Notes: a model not told the origin generated them from the letters alone. 33,270 bases of DNA from Alistipes sp. (GCA_017531305.1 JAFXLG010000043.1:1-33270); one strand, 5' to 3'. Positions 17,411 to 27,092 are shown, numbered from the stretch's first letter. Numbers and translations are program-made.

Positions 17411-18928
17411 ATGTTCAAAGGACAACCAAAAGGTTTGTATGCGCTGGCTCTCGCCAACACAGGTGAGCGTTTCGGCTACTACACAATGCTTGCAGTGTTC
17501 GCTCTCTTCTTGCGCGCCAATTTCGGTCTGGACGCTGGTGTAGCGGGTGCTATCTATTCAACATTCCTCGGATTGGTATATTTCATGCCTCTGATCGGTG
17601 GTATCTTGGCCGACAAGTTCGGTTTCGGTAAGATGGTGACAAGCGGTATCTTCATCATGTTTATCGGATACCTGCTGCTCTCGTTCCCTCTCGGAGGTGA
17701 CACATTGGCTATGATCGCTATGTTGGGCGCATTGCTCTTCATCTCAGTGGGTACAGGTCTCTTCAAGGGTAACTTGCAGGTGATGGTAGGTAATCTCTAC
17801 GATGATCCTAAGTATGCCGACAAGCGTGACTCAGCATTCTCAATCTTCTACATGGCTATCAACATCGGTGCTTTGTTTGCTCCAACTGCTGCGGTAGAGA
17901 TCAAGGAGTGGGCAGAGACTTCGCTCGGTTTCTCTGGTAACGATGCATACCACTTCTCATTTGCTGTGGCTTGCGTGGCGTTGATCGCATCAATCGCTAT
18001 CTATTACATCTTCCGTCCTACATTCCGCCACGTAGAGGGTGGTCAGCGTAAGAAGGGCGAGGAGGCTCAGGTGGTAGATACTCTTACTCCAGAGCAGACT
18101 AAGGCTCGTATGACTGCACTTTTCTTGGTATTTGCCGTTGTAATCTTCTTCTGGATGGCATTCCACCAGAACGGCTTGGCTCTTACATACTTCGCCGATG
18201 AGTTCACCGAGAAGTCATCTGAGGGCTTGCAGAGCATGGCATTCAACGTATGGAACTTGGCTCTTATCATTATCGCTGTTTATGCTGCATTCTCAATCTT
18301 CCAGAGCGAGGAGGTTAAGACTAAGATCGTCTCTTCGGCTATCGTTTTGGGCGTGATCGGTATCTTGGTTTACAAGTACCTCAACATCAGCGGTTCTATT
18401 GCAGTTAGCGCACCTATCTTCCAGCAGTTTAACCCATTCTATGTAGTTGCATTGACTCCTGTTTCGATGGCTATCTTCGGTGCTTTGGCATCTAAGGGCA
18501 AGGAGCCTTCAGCACCACGTAAGATCGCTTACGGTATGTTGGTTGCTGCGGCAGGTTTCGCTGTAATGGCATTGGGTTCAATGGGTCTTTTGACTCCAAA
18601 CGAGCAGGCTGCAGCTGGCGAGAATGGCACATTCGTATCGGCTAACTGGTTGATCTCGACTTACCTCGTATTGACATTTGCTGAGTTGTTGCTCTCGCCA
18701 ATGGGTATCTCATTCGTATCGAAGGTTGCTCCTCCTAAGTACAAGGGTATGATGATGGGTTGCTGGTTTGTAGCAACTGCTATCGGTAACATGCTTGTAG
18801 CTGTTGGTGGATTCCTTTGGGGAGGTCTTCCATTGTGGGTTGTATGGTCAGTATTTATCGTATTGTGCTTGCTTTCGGCACTCTTCATGTTCGTAATGAT
18901 GAAGCGTTTGGAGGCTGCAACAAAGTAA
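17411..18928 (+). CDS. POT/PTR family proton-dependent oligopeptide transporter (MFS)
   Basis: 505 aa with about 12-14 hydrophobic helices. The N-terminal signature ERFGYYTM (residues 19-26) is the ExxERFxYY motif of the first helix in POT transporters, and the following LADKFGFGKM loop is the MFS A-motif. FSIFYMAINIGALFAP is the family PTR2 block. By family it imports di- and tripeptides with protons across the inner membrane; individual specificity is unknown. It has its own promoter and a good terminator, so it is monocistronic. Confidence 0.93.
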   Translation: MFKGQPKGLYALALANTGERFGYYTMLAVFALFLRANFGLDAGVAGAIYSTFLGLVYFMPLIGGILADKFGFGKMVTSGIFIMFIGYLLLSFPLGGDTLAMIAMLGALLFISVGTGLFKGNLQVMVGNLYDDPKYADKRDSAFSIFYMAINIGALFAPTAAVEIKEWAETSLGFSGNDAYHFSFAVACVALIASIAIYYIFRPTFRHVEGGQRKKGEEAQVVDTLTPEQTKARMTALFLVFAVVIFFWMAFHQNGLALTYFADEFTEKSSEGLQSMAFNVWNLALIIIAVYAAFSIFQSEEVKTKIVSSAIVLGVIGILVYKYLNISGSIAVSAPIFQQFNPFYVVALTPVSMAIFGALASKGKEPSAPRKIAYGMLVAAAGFAVMALGSMGLLTPNEQAAAGENGTFVSANWLISTYLVLTFAELLLSPMGISFVSKVAPPKYKGMMMGCWFVATAIGNMLVAVGGFLWGGLPLWVVWSVFIVLCLLSALFMFVMMKRLEAATK

Positions 18929-18951
18929 GCAGACTATTATTTCAGAATACA

Positions 18952-18995
18952 AAAATCGGCAATATCCACAGCGGTATTGCCGATTTTGTTTTTTT
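18952..18995 (+). terminator. Rho-independent terminator of the POT transporter gene
   Basis: AAAATCGGCAATA (18952-18964) pairs perfectly with TATTGCCGATTTT (18975-18987) around a 10-nt loop. The stem is followed by GTTTTTTT. It begins 24 bp after the stop codon. Confidence 0.9.
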
Positions 18996-19007
18996 GCGCA
19001 TTTTACA

Positions 19008-19015
19008 TATTTTTG
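19008..19015 (+). promoter_or_regulatory. Candidate -7 box for the metallophosphoesterase gene
   Basis: TATTTTTG matches TAnnTTTG, 25 bp upstream of the ATG at 19041 and just after the upstream terminator. Confidence 0.55.
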
Positions 19016-19040
19016 TCTGCAAGAATTACACGATGCTAAG

Positions 19041-20120
19041 ATGAAATATTTTTTTCTAATGATAATGGTAGCGTACCTCGGAGGTAATATATACCTCTTT
19101 ATACGCACGCTGCAACAAATCAGTTCTCTACCACTTGTGTGGAAGATACTCTTCGGCATAATCTTCTGGGCGATTGCCGTATCTATGTTCCTATCCTTCG
19201 GGATGCGCAATGTAGAGATTCCACCTACGGTCTCGCGTCTGATGTTCCAAGCAGGATCGGCATGGATGGTCTTTATATTATATATGGTATTGGGATTACT
19301 TGTTGCTGATCTTACACATCTCGCCTTACCTAAATTCAACGGTTATCCGTGGGCATTGGGACTAACCATCTGCCTGATGATATATGGATATTATAACTAT
19401 CGCCACCCTCAAATAGTGGAGCTTGACATCAAGTTCGATAAGCCCATGGAGCAACCTCTGCGCATAGTAGCAGTGAGTGATGTGCATTTGGGACATGGTA
19501 CCGATAAGCGTGCATTGCAGCGATATGTAAAGATGATTAACAGCCAAAAGCCCGACATGATATTGATCGGAGGAGATCTGATTGACAACTCTACCCTTCC
19601 TCTTCACAGTCAGCAGATGCACGAAGAGTTGAATCAGTTGGAAGCACCATTGGGCATATACATGGTGGCGGGAAACCACGAGTTTATCAGCGGCATAAAA
19701 TCTGCGGAAGAGTTCCTCCACAAGACGCAAATCCACCTATTGCGCGACAGTGTGGTTGCGCACCCATCGGGAGTGCAAATCATTGGGCGAGACGATCGCT
19801 CCAACCACCGAAGAGAGTCTTTGGAGAGTCTGATTTCGAAGTGCGACAAGGAGCGACCAATCATAGTACTTGACCACCAACCCTACGAACTGCAAAAGAG
19901 CGACTCGCTGGGGGTAGATCTGCAATTCTCTGGGCACACACATCATGGGCAAGTATTTCCACTCTCGCTTGTGACCGATTATATGTATGAGCAGAGTCAT
20001 GGTTACCGCAAATGGTCACACTCGCACATCTATGTTTCAAGCGGTCTTTCACTTTGGGGTCCTCCATTCCGCATAGGAACAAATAGCGACATGGCGGTGA
20101 TAAAACTATTTGGGGAATAA
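19041..20120 (+). CDS. Membrane-anchored metallophosphoesterase (YkuE/YaeI type)
   Basis: 359 aa. Four hydrophobic segments occupy the first ~120 residues (about 3-20, 33-52, 70-90, 104-118). A calcineurin-like phosphoesterase domain follows with all metal-binding motifs: SDVHLG (Asp147, His149), GGDLID (177-182), GNHE (211-214), DHQP (278-281) and GHTHHG (298-303). Relatives include YkuE and E. coli YaeI/LpxG-type enzymes; some act on phospholipids or lipid-linked phosphates, but the substrate here is unknown. The catalytic domain probably faces the cytoplasm or periplasm next to the inner membrane. It has its own promoter and a terminator 3 bp past the stop. Confidence 0.92.
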   Translation: MKYFFLMIMVAYLGGNIYLFIRTLQQISSLPLVWKILFGIIFWAIAVSMFLSFGMRNVEIPPTVSRLMFQAGSAWMVFILYMVLGLLVADLTHLALPKFNGYPWALGLTICLMIYGYYNYRHPQIVELDIKFDKPMEQPLRIVAVSDVHLGHGTDKRALQRYVKMINSQKPDMILIGGDLIDNSTLPLHSQQMHEELNQLEAPLGIYMVAGNHEFISGIKSAEEFLHKTQIHLLRDSVVAHPSGVQIIGRDDRSNHRRESLESLISKCDKERPIIVLDHQPYELQKSDSLGVDLQFSGHTHHGQVFPLSLVTDYMYEQSHGYRKWSHSHIYVSSGLSLWGPPFRIGTNSDMAVIKLFGE

Positions 20121-20122
20121 AA

Positions 20123-20154
20123 AATAAGGCTATCGAGAAATCGACAGCCTTATT
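20123..20154. terminator. Bidirectional terminator between metallophosphoesterase and DUF1573 genes
   Basis: AATAAGGCTATCGA (20123-20136) and TCGACAGCCTTATT (20141-20154) form a 14-bp stem with one mismatch and a GAAA tetraloop, between convergent genes. Confidence 0.87.
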
Positions 20155-20171
20155 TGTCTTACGCGCTAAAA

Positions 20172-20594
20172 CTACATCATATCCGCATCCACCGAATTAC
20201 CCTGAATGGTAATCAGCGAAGCATCCTTAGAGTAGTTGGTATAGATCTGAATCACCTTATGAAAAATTCCTGCCTCAACCTTGTGGGGCTCGTATTTCAC
20301 CTTGATCACCGATTTCTCACCCGGCAAGACTGGCTTACGCGAGTATGAAACAGAGATACAAGAGCATGATTTGGTGATCTTCTTAATCACAAGCGGAGCA
20401 TCACCCTTATTCGAAAAACGAAACTCCTTGATCAAATCGCCACCCTTACGTGGCACATCACCAAAGTCATACGAGGTACGCTCAAAAACAATAATCGGAC
20501 GCACCTTCTCCCCTTTATTCGAGTCACCTTTGCCCCCAGCAAATGCTGTGAAGCAGAGCAGCGACATCACCATACAACAAATAAATCTCTTCAT
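20172..20594 (-). CDS. Exported DUF1573 protein
   Basis: 140 aa. The N-terminal ~20 residues are a signal peptide ending near AFAGG, with no lipobox Cys at the cleavage site. The mature part is a single Ig-like DUF1573 domain: YDFGDVPRKGG, EFRFSNKGDAPLVI, and the family pattern KITKSCSCISV with its two close cysteines, then GIFHKVIQIYTN. DUF1573 is abundant in Bacteroidota envelope proteins and has no assigned biochemical activity. The gene starts 7 bp after the tonB stop, so it is the last gene of the tamB-exbB-exbD-tonB run. The linkage suggests an envelope role with the Ton motor, which is inference. Confidence 0.9.
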   Translation of the reverse strand: MKRFICCMVMSLLCFTAFAGGKGDSNKGEKVRPIIVFERTSYDFGDVPRKGGDLIKEFRFSNKGDAPLVIKKITKSCSCISVSYSRKPVLPGEKSVIKVKYEPHKVEAGIFHKVIQIYTNYSKDASLITIQGNSVDADMM

Positions 20595-20601
20595 CTGCGG
20601 A

Positions 20602-21315
20602 TTAGTTCAATTTAAAGTTATAGGTGATAGTACCACCCTGAATAAAACTTCTGCTCTCGGTAAAACGGGCTCGCATGGCTGCACTCTTGGCTGCCGCGAT
20701 AAGTGCCGCATCCGAAGATGTGGAGCCCTTAGGCTCGTAGGTGGCATTTGTCACCTTACCATGCTGATCAACCGTTACTCGAATCACAATTTTACCACCG
20801 ACATTACCCGGATATGAAGGTTTGGGCAGATTTCCCACCAAGCCACGACCTCGCAAGCCCTCATCCAACTGATCATTTCCGATAGGATTCAAGCCTCCGC
20901 CATCGCCACTTGCCAGATTCTCCTCGCCCTCGCGTGCGTATGGATTACCCAGATCCTCTGGCTCATCCACACCACCTTTATTGCTATGGAAAATCGCACG
21001 GCGATTGACCGTCTGCGTCTGCTCATCCTTACCCGTCACCTGCTGAGTATTCTCTCTGGTAGTCGAAAGATTCTGGTGTCGGGGAGCTTGAGTAGTAACC
21101 ACAGGACGGGGTTTGGGGCGCGGCTCCTCGTCAATGACCTCAACGATGATCATCTCATTCTCAGGCGCGACCTTGATGGGGATATAGACCAAAAACAGCA
21201 TGGCAGCCATCGCAACAGCATATGCCGCGACAGCTACTCCAGCATAGAGCTTAGGTCTATCATCATTTTCGTCATAGTAGTTCATACCTTGATCCTTACT
21301 ATTGCCCTTCGACAA
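20602..21315 (-). CDS. TonB family energy transducer
   Basis: 237 aa. A cytoplasmic N-terminus of about 22 residues, one transmembrane helix (about 23-46), a Pro-rich spacer (EEPRPKPRPVV, 63-73) and a Gly-rich linker, then a C-terminal TonB-like domain (about 165-237) with GGKIVIRVTVDQHGKVTNA and AALIAAAKSAAMRARF. It should carry proton-motive energy from ExbB/ExbD across the periplasm. The C-terminus ends in YNFKLN instead of the classical TonB YxxP block, as is usual for Bacteroidota and TolA/TonB hybrids. Met11 could be an alternative start. 11 bp follow exbD, and 7 bp precede DUF1573. Confidence 0.9.
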   Translation of the reverse strand: MSKGNSKDQGMNYYDENDDRPKLYAGVAVAAYAVAMAAMLFLVYIPIKVAPENEMIIVEVIDEEPRPKPRPVVTTQAPRHQNLSTTRENTQQVTGKDEQTQTVNRRAIFHSNKGGVDEPEDLGNPYAREGEENLASGDGGGLNPIGNDQLDEGLRGRGLVGNLPKPSYPGNVGGKIVIRVTVDQHGKVTNATYEPKGSTSSDAALIAAAKSAAMRARFTESRSFIQGGTITYNFKLN

Positions 21316-21326
21316 ACCCTAAAAGT

Positions 21327-21731
21327 TTAGGGTTGTGTGGCTGCAATAAGTTTATAACCGTTATCCTTAGCGATATTCATCACCTGAACGATCTCATCCC
21401 ACTCTACGCTCTTGTCGGCATGCAACGAAATCGTAGGCTCCTCCTGTCCCTCAAGACGCTTCTGCAAAGCACGCTCGATACCCTCACGCGAGCCGACATT
21501 CTCCAACTCCACGTAGTAGGAATAACGATTCGAGCCGTTGTCCTTGATTGAGACGGTAGTGATCGCCTTATCCTTGAGCTGATTGGCACTCTTGGGCAAC
21601 ATCAACTTGATGGCATTTGGGTTGATCAACGTAGTAGCAATAACCATAAAGATCAACAACAGAAACACCAAGTCGGTCATTGATGAGCCTGAGAACGAAC
21701 AATCAACTTTTGATCCTCTCTTAATTGCCAT
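21327..21731 (-). CDS. exbD: ExbD/TolR family biopolymer transport protein
   Basis: 134 aa, normal length. One N-terminal transmembrane helix (SSMTDLVFLLLIFMVIATTL) carries the conserved Asp20, the proton-relay residue in ExbD/TolR. The C-terminal periplasmic domain has TISLHADKSVEWDEIVQVM, the family pattern. With ExbB it forms the inner-membrane motor that drives TonB. It lies 8 bp after exbB and 11 bp before tonB. Only one ExbD is present, whereas many Bacteroidota loci have two. TolR is the alternative name; the linked tonB favours ExbD. Confidence 0.94.
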   Translation of the reverse strand: MAIKRGSKVDCSFSGSSMTDLVFLLLIFMVIATTLINPNAIKLMLPKSANQLKDKAITTVSIKDNGSNRYSYYVELENVGSREGIERALQKRLEGQEEPTISLHADKSVEWDEIVQVMNIAKDNGYKLIAATQP

Positions 21732-21739
21732 ATTCTAAA

Positions 21740-22447
21740 TTACTTTACAGGTTGATTCAAAATATCCATAAACGCGATTGAGTTAGCCTCCATCTGGAAT
21801 ACCAACTTCTCGATGCGAGCCACCAAATAGTTGTAGCCGAAATATGCAGGGATACCCACGATAAGACCACCCACGGTAGTTACCATCGCCACATACATAC
21901 CACCTGCCAAGAGAGTCAAATCGACAGTACCGCCCGCAGCAGACATATCCATAAAGGTCTGCACCATACCGATTACTGTACCCAAGAATCCGATCATAGG
22001 AGCACCTCCAGCGATAGTTGCCAAGATTGGAAGACCATCCTCCAACTTAGAGACCTCAAGGTTAGCAGCATTTTCGATAGCTGACTGGATATCACCCATA
22101 GGACGACCGATGCGACCGATACCCTTCTCGATCATACGAGCAATAGGAGTATTGGTCTTGCGGCAAAGATCAATTGCAGCATTAATCTTACCATCTGAGA
22201 TGTAGTCGCGGATGCGGTGCATGAAGTTCATATTAATGCCCGAAGCTTTGCGGATAGCCATATAACGCTCCACGAAAATAAACACAGCTACGCCACCCAA
22301 TGCCAAGAGAGGCCACATCAACCAGCCACCCTTAAGAAATAGCTCCCAAAGACCCATACGAGTCACCTCCTCTGTTACCAAAGCAGCAGATGTAGCTGCC
22401 TCGCCTGCTACTGCTGTCGTCTCGACAGCCTGAAGAAATTCAATCAT
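21740..22447 (-). CDS. exbB: ExbB/TolQ/MotA family proton channel protein
   Basis: 235 aa. Three transmembrane segments: about 42-61 (MWPLLALGGVAVFIFVERYM), 142-164 (containing the family signature APMIGFLGTVIGMV) and 185-206. The cytoplasmic loop between the first and second is rich in charged helix, as expected. It forms the pentameric channel partner of ExbD. The first ~30 residues (Ala/Thr/Glu-rich) extend beyond the usual start. The gene is 57 bp downstream of tamB and 8 bp upstream of exbD; no promoter box is seen in the 57-bp gap, so co-transcription with tamB is likely. Confidence 0.94.
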   Translation of the reverse strand: MIEFLQAVETTAVAGEAATSAALVTEEVTRMGLWELFLKGGWLMWPLLALGGVAVFIFVERYMAIRKASGINMNFMHRIRDYISDGKINAAIDLCRKTNTPIARMIEKGIGRIGRPMGDIQSAIENAANLEVSKLEDGLPILATIAGGAPMIGFLGTVIGMVQTFMDMSAAGGTVDLTLLAGGMYVAMVTTVGGLIVGIPAYFGYNYLVARIEKLVFQMEANSIAFMDILNQPVK

Positions 22448-22504
22448 AATTTAGTTTGTTAAAATTTATTTTAAGTTTATCGTAATTTCTTTTCTAACGT
22501 CACA

Positions 22505-25500
22505 CTACTCCGTCTGCATCACCTCATTTTCTGACTCTACGGTTTGTTCTTCTTCTGAGGTCTGAGCCTCTTCTTGCGCCTGAGCCTCCTCCTGCGCCTT
22601 CTTCTTGCGGCGACCAAACTTGAATCGCTCCTTGATACGGCGTTTCAGATCTGCCCAGCTATTGAAGTCCTCTTTATAATATATTCCGACTCCTGTCTCC
22701 TGCAAACCTTGGTTTTCATCGAAACGGTCGATGGTCTGGGTAAAGCCCTTGAGTTTGAGGTTACCGTTGCGATCCAAGAGCCATGTGATATATGCTTCAC
22801 CCATGAAGTTGGACATATTACTACTCTGCGCCATACGGTTATCGACCAGATAATTACCCTCAACCTCCACCAGCAAGCGATCATTAACCAGCGACTTGGA
22901 GAATCCGAAGTCGATCTCATCGCTTGTCAACTCCGACTTAGGTCGGTAGCGAAGGATGATATTGTAATCATCGCTCGAGAGCCAGTTGCTCAACTGGTTA
23001 GACAAAAGCTCAAAACCTGTAGTGGCAGATGCCGAAGCACCGATATTGGATGATGTACCCGAATCGGAGTAGAAACTACCACTCACAAGCAAGTACATAA
23101 ACTGCGTGGCGATAGACTGCTGGTTGTTGAGCAGGTTAGCCACCGCATTCTGGATCTCGGAATCGGCATTTGGCACTTTAATATCAAACGTCACCGTAGG
23201 GCTACTTAGTCTTTCGGTAAGGTTAATAATACACTCAACGGGCACGGCTCGCGTCACATTATCGAGCGTAGTGGATGAGAGCAACGGCTGGAGCGAAGCC
23301 TTGAGCTTATAGATCGCATCAATATCCAGTCGTGCATCCATCGGATCGCCCGTCCACTGGATCGTTGAGCCACTCTCGATAAGGAATCGCTTATTGATGA
23401 TGTTCTGCAGCGTAAAGAGGTAACTTCCGTCTGAGATGGTATAATCGCCATACATATCGAAGATATTGGCACTTGGCACGATATGCATATTCAGAGTACC
23501 ATCACCACGCGCCTTGATAACATCGCCCACCGTAGGGTCGATAACAAGCTGAATCTCGGTATTACGATTAGCCGTAAGCTCCATATTGATATCCATAGTA
23601 CCCGCAGCAGATGCCGTACGGCGAGAACGGCGTTCGAACATCATCTTCTTACGCAACAGATAGTTTGTCGTATCGATCTGAATACCTGGCTTTTCGAATA
23701 TCACATAATCGGCATTGGCGGCATCCATCTTACCCGAAAGTGGCATGTAGAATTGCGAATCGCCCTCGGATGATGCGGTGATGTTGAGTTGAGTCCCCTT
23801 CTTATCGCCCTTTACCGAAGCTACTCCCGAAGCATAGACCTTACCATAGAACAGATCGTTATCCTGCGCCGTAGTATTAAGTACAATCATACTGCGAGGC
23901 ACCATTCTCAAATCATAGGTAATATTCGAAAGGTGATTCAGACTTACATCCATATTCAGCGAGCCTGTGTTCTTCTCGTCATTGAAGACTCTGACGTTGG
24001 TAGCTATGATATGATTATCCTCAACCTTCACCTTAGCCGAAGGTATGCTATAACGTACTTGAGTATAATCGAGCATCAATGAAAGATCCTCAACACTGAC
24101 ACTACCGTTGAGCTTCGCCTGACGCTCTTGTCCCATAATCTCCAACTTGGCATTGGCTCGACCTTCGGTAGAGGAGATTATACCCTTGAGGAAAGGCTCG
24201 ATCATATTCATCGGCAGGTTATTCAGCTCGCCCTCGGCATAGTATCGTTTGCTCTGCGGAGCGTAGTAACCTCGGATGATCTCACTACCTGTCTTGAGAT
24301 TCTTCATGGCAAGCCTTACACGTTGCTGATCCAGATCCCAACGGGAATCAATGCACAATGGTACCACGCTTGTACCGTTTACCGTCATGCTATCGATATC
24401 TATATCGGCATTAAGCTCACCTCGATTAAGCGCAGCCTTGAGTGAAGCCACACCACTCGCCAAGCCCTTGATCTCATAGCCAAGGCGCATAGGGAATCCC
24501 ATGAATGGAGTCAGTTCGAAATCACGCATCTGAAGCGACAAAGAATCAGCGCTGCTCTTAGACGCCACGCCATCGAGCAAAAGCAGCTGACTGCCACTGC
24601 TGACCTTAAAGTTATTGACCGCTATTCCTGTAGTATCAATACTTATCGGATCGGACGTGATACGCCACAACTTTTCGCCGCGCTTGATATGGGCAGGCAA
24701 AAGAGTGAGATTAACTCGTGGCATCTTGCTCGGCATTACACGCGTAAGGTGTGCCATCACCGCAACTCTGCCTGAGAGCGTATCCACGCCATCATCAAAG
24801 CCTGCATCCAGCATCACCCTATCGTTCTTAGCACCGCCCATGACCGATAGTTGTGGAAGATGGAATCCTCCCGAGTAGAGATCCTCCGATTGCAGATACA
24901 TAGCCAAAGAGTCTGCCTGATTGGTCACATTGAGGTTAAGTTTGGTGATAAGCGTATTGCCACGTTCCAGATAATCCGCCTCAGCTCGCAGAGCAAGATG
25001 GTTGGATGAAGGATTCATCACAAAATGGAGCTTCGAGCCGTTTGCCATCTGCAAACCATCAGATACAGCATCCAACAATGGATCTATATTTTTGACCGAA
25101 ACGGTAAGAGCCGAATAACCCTCTTCGCCCGCGCTCTCATACAAAGCGGTTGATTCATCGGAGATATTGGGCAGATATTTTCGCATCGCCGACTGCAGAT
25201 ACCTCACCACCTCGCCATAACTTGTAGGACCTGTAAATGATGCATCGGCAAAATCCGAAGTAAGATTCAACGAGCGTCTTTGATCGGTATTATTCGCAGT
25301 CAGACGTATCAAACCCATCGACAGAGAATCCTCGTTATAACGATACTCGCCTCCCTCTATGGTAAGCGAACCATTTATATCCTCGATATTATGTCCCACG
25401 GCATACAGATCGGCATTGAGCTGAACGCGAGACAAAGAATCGCGCTTATTAATATTCATCTGCACCAGATCGGCTTCACGCAGATTGAGCTTCATATCGA

Positions 25501-27070
25501 ATACAGGATTCACGCTATTGAGATCAGCCAAACCGCTGAGCTTGAAGTCCAAAGGAGAGGATTGACTCGAAATCTGACCCGAGAAGCTCTTATTGATTAC
25601 CATACCGTCTATACTGATATTTTGGTAATCGCAATCTTTGAAATGGATATTCTCCACATCACCCACGACATGACCTCGGACCTGATTACGATTGGTCAGA
25701 CCATCGAAGCTCACATTCGCGCTGATTCTGCCCATATCCCTCACATCGAGCACACGTCCCAAGTCGAGATAACCGAGCGAAACATCCGCCACCAAAGAGG
25801 AGTTCTGCACCTCGCCCTCGACCTTCTTCATAGGGGCACGCTGAGCATGGAGCAATATATTACCCGCCTCGGTAATAAAATTCAACTCACTCTCGAAGGC
25901 ACGCATACCTCCGCTGAATGTACCCGAAGCAATCAACTCACCCGAATTGGTCAACATATCACGCACCTTGGCAGGCAACTCCTTACCCGTAATTCCACTC
26001 AAAAGATAATTTACATCCTGCTCGCAACTTCTCAGCTGATCCAACTTCACGGACATGCCAGCACGCTTCACATTGGGCAATCCTCGCAAGGTAACCTCGC
26101 CCTGAAGCATACTCTGCTGACCAAATTGCAGGCTCTCGACATCGACCTTCATATCAGCCACCGTACCCTTGACTTTGGCATTGACACCTCTGACTGATAT
26201 ATTCCATGGCAACATACGTGGAGCAAAATGTGCGATATCATCACTCGATGCCGCCGAACGCATGATCTCGCCCTCGATTGTTACGTTATGGATAAAATCT
26301 TTATACGCCGACCAATCCTCTCCACGAAGCGTAAGTCGGGGCAGACGGATATCAGACTTCTCTGCCATGATCTCAAAATCACGCAGATCCACCACGCCCT
26401 TATCGACCAAGAAGCGACCCGTAAAGTTCTGAACCATGAAACCGCAATGTTCGATAGTCGAGAAATTTCTGATATATCCGCCTATGGTACCACCATGCAT
26501 ATAGAAATCATCAACAAAAGCCGACATATGCTCGATATGCATATCGCCGTAATCTATACCATAGGTCGGCTCACGATGCTCCTTCTGTTCGATAATGAGC
26601 GAGAAATCATCCAGACGCACATCCTCGACCTTAAGCATAAAGTCACCCTTTTTCTCTCGCTCCTTATTGCTAAGACGCGCCACGACCTGCTTGATGTTCA
26701 TCACTCCTTCAGGAGTCTCCTTGATATTAAGCACACCGTGAGAGATTACACCATTGCGCAAAGTGATACCCTGCTGATCGGGGATACGCGCAAGATAGAT
26801 ACGCAATTTATCGACATAAAGCAGAGTATCCTGCTGATAGTCTTCCACATAGAAACCATCCACACGCAAAGCACCCAACGCACCGATCTTGACTCTGCGG
26901 ATAGAGACCTCGGTCTCCAACTTCTCGGATACGAACTTGGTAGCCTTACCCACCAAATAGTTCTGCACCGAGGGTAATTCCACGAGCAAAGTAAGCACAA
27001 TAGGACAAAATATCAGAAACAAAAGCGTAACTGATAGTGCCTTTAACAATATTTTCGTAACTTTGCGCAT
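22505..27070 (-). CDS. TamB-like translocation/assembly module protein (AsmA-like, DUF490)
   Basis: 1521 aa, the large size expected of Bacteroidota TamB. One N-terminal signal-anchor helix (about 7-29) is followed by a very long beta-strand-rich periplasmic region resembling AsmA/TamB repeats. The C-terminal DUF490/TamB domain lies about 1090-1450, with GDYTISDGSYLFTL near 1207 and GDPMDARLDIDAIYKL after it. The last ~40 residues are a low-complexity Lys then Glu/Gln tail with repeated QEEAQ units. By family it spans the periplasm and is implicated in outer-membrane protein assembly (with TamA) and in phospholipid transport. No tamA is next to it here; instead exbB, exbD, tonB and DUF1573 follow. 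It is divergent from tsaD with overlapping promoters. Confidence 0.93.
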   Translation of the reverse strand: MRKVTKILLKALSVTLLFLIFCPIVLTLLVELPSVQNYLVGKATKFVSEKLETEVSIRRVKIGALGALRVDGFYVEDYQQDTLLYVDKLRIYLARIPDQQGITLRNGVISHGVLNIKETPEGVMNIKQVVARLSNKEREKKGDFMLKVEDVRLDDFSLIIEQKEHREPTYGIDYGDMHIEHMSAFVDDFYMHGGTIGGYIRNFSTIEHCGFMVQNFTGRFLVDKGVVDLRDFEIMAEKSDIRLPRLTLRGEDWSAYKDFIHNVTIEGEIMRSAASSDDIAHFAPRMLPWNISVRGVNAKVKGTVADMKVDVESLQFGQQSMLQGEVTLRGLPNVKRAGMSVKLDQLRSCEQDVNYLLSGITGKELPAKVRDMLTNSGELIASGTFSGGMRAFESELNFITEAGNILLHAQRAPMKKVEGEVQNSSLVADVSLGYLDLGRVLDVRDMGRISANVSFDGLTNRNQVRGHVVGDVENIHFKDCDYQNISIDGMVINKSFSGQISSQSSPLDFKLSGLADLNSVNPVFDMKLNLREADLVQMNINKRDSLSRVQLNADLYAVGHNIEDINGSLTIEGGEYRYNEDSLSMGLIRLTANNTDQRRSLNLTSDFADASFTGPTSYGEVVRYLQSAMRKYLPNISDESTALYESAGEEGYSALTVSVKNIDPLLDAVSDGLQMANGSKLHFVMNPSSNHLALRAEADYLERGNTLITKLNLNVTNQADSLAMYLQSEDLYSGGFHLPQLSVMGGAKNDRVMLDAGFDDGVDTLSGRVAVMAHLTRVMPSKMPRVNLTLLPAHIKRGEKLWRITSDPISIDTTGIAVNNFKVSSGSQLLLLDGVASKSSADSLSLQMRDFELTPFMGFPMRLGYEIKGLASGVASLKAALNRGELNADIDIDSMTVNGTSVVPLCIDSRWDLDQQRVRLAMKNLKTGSEIIRGYYAPQSKRYYAEGELNNLPMNMIEPFLKGIISSTEGRANAKLEIMGQERQAKLNGSVSVEDLSLMLDYTQVRYSIPSAKVKVEDNHIIATNVRVFNDEKNTGSLNMDVSLNHLSNITYDLRMVPRSMIVLNTTAQDNDLFYGKVYASGVASVKGDKKGTQLNITASSEGDSQFYMPLSGKMDAANADYVIFEKPGIQIDTTNYLLRKKMMFERRSRRTASAAGTMDINMELTANRNTEIQLVIDPTVGDVIKARGDGTLNMHIVPSANIFDMYGDYTISDGSYLFTLQNIINKRFLIESGSTIQWTGDPMDARLDIDAIYKLKASLQPLLSSTTLDNVTRAVPVECIINLTERLSSPTVTFDIKVPNADSEIQNAVANLLNNQQSIATQFMYLLVSGSFYSDSGTSSNIGASASATTGFELLSNQLSNWLSSDDYNIILRYRPKSELTSDEIDFGFSKSLVNDRLLVEVEGNYLVDNRMAQSSNMSNFMGEAYITWLLDRNGNLKLKGFTQTIDRFDENQGLQETGVGIYYKEDFNSWADLKRRIKERFKFGRRKKKAQEEAQAQEEAQTSEEEQTVESENEVMQTE
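27058..27066 (+). promoter_or_regulatory. Candidate -7 box for tsaD, inside the tamB start
   Basis: TAACTTTGC matches TAnnTTTGC on the plus strand. It overlaps codons 2-4 of tamB on the other strand and lies 80 bp upstream of the tsaD ATG, giving a leader of about 73 nt. Confidence 0.55.
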
Positions 27071-27092
27071 GTGACTACGGTCATAAAACTTA

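Noticed and set aside
25280-26197. 305-codon open frame on the plus strand inside tamB
   Set aside because: Antisense shadow of tamB: very high Ile, His, Thr and Arg, no domain, no promoter.
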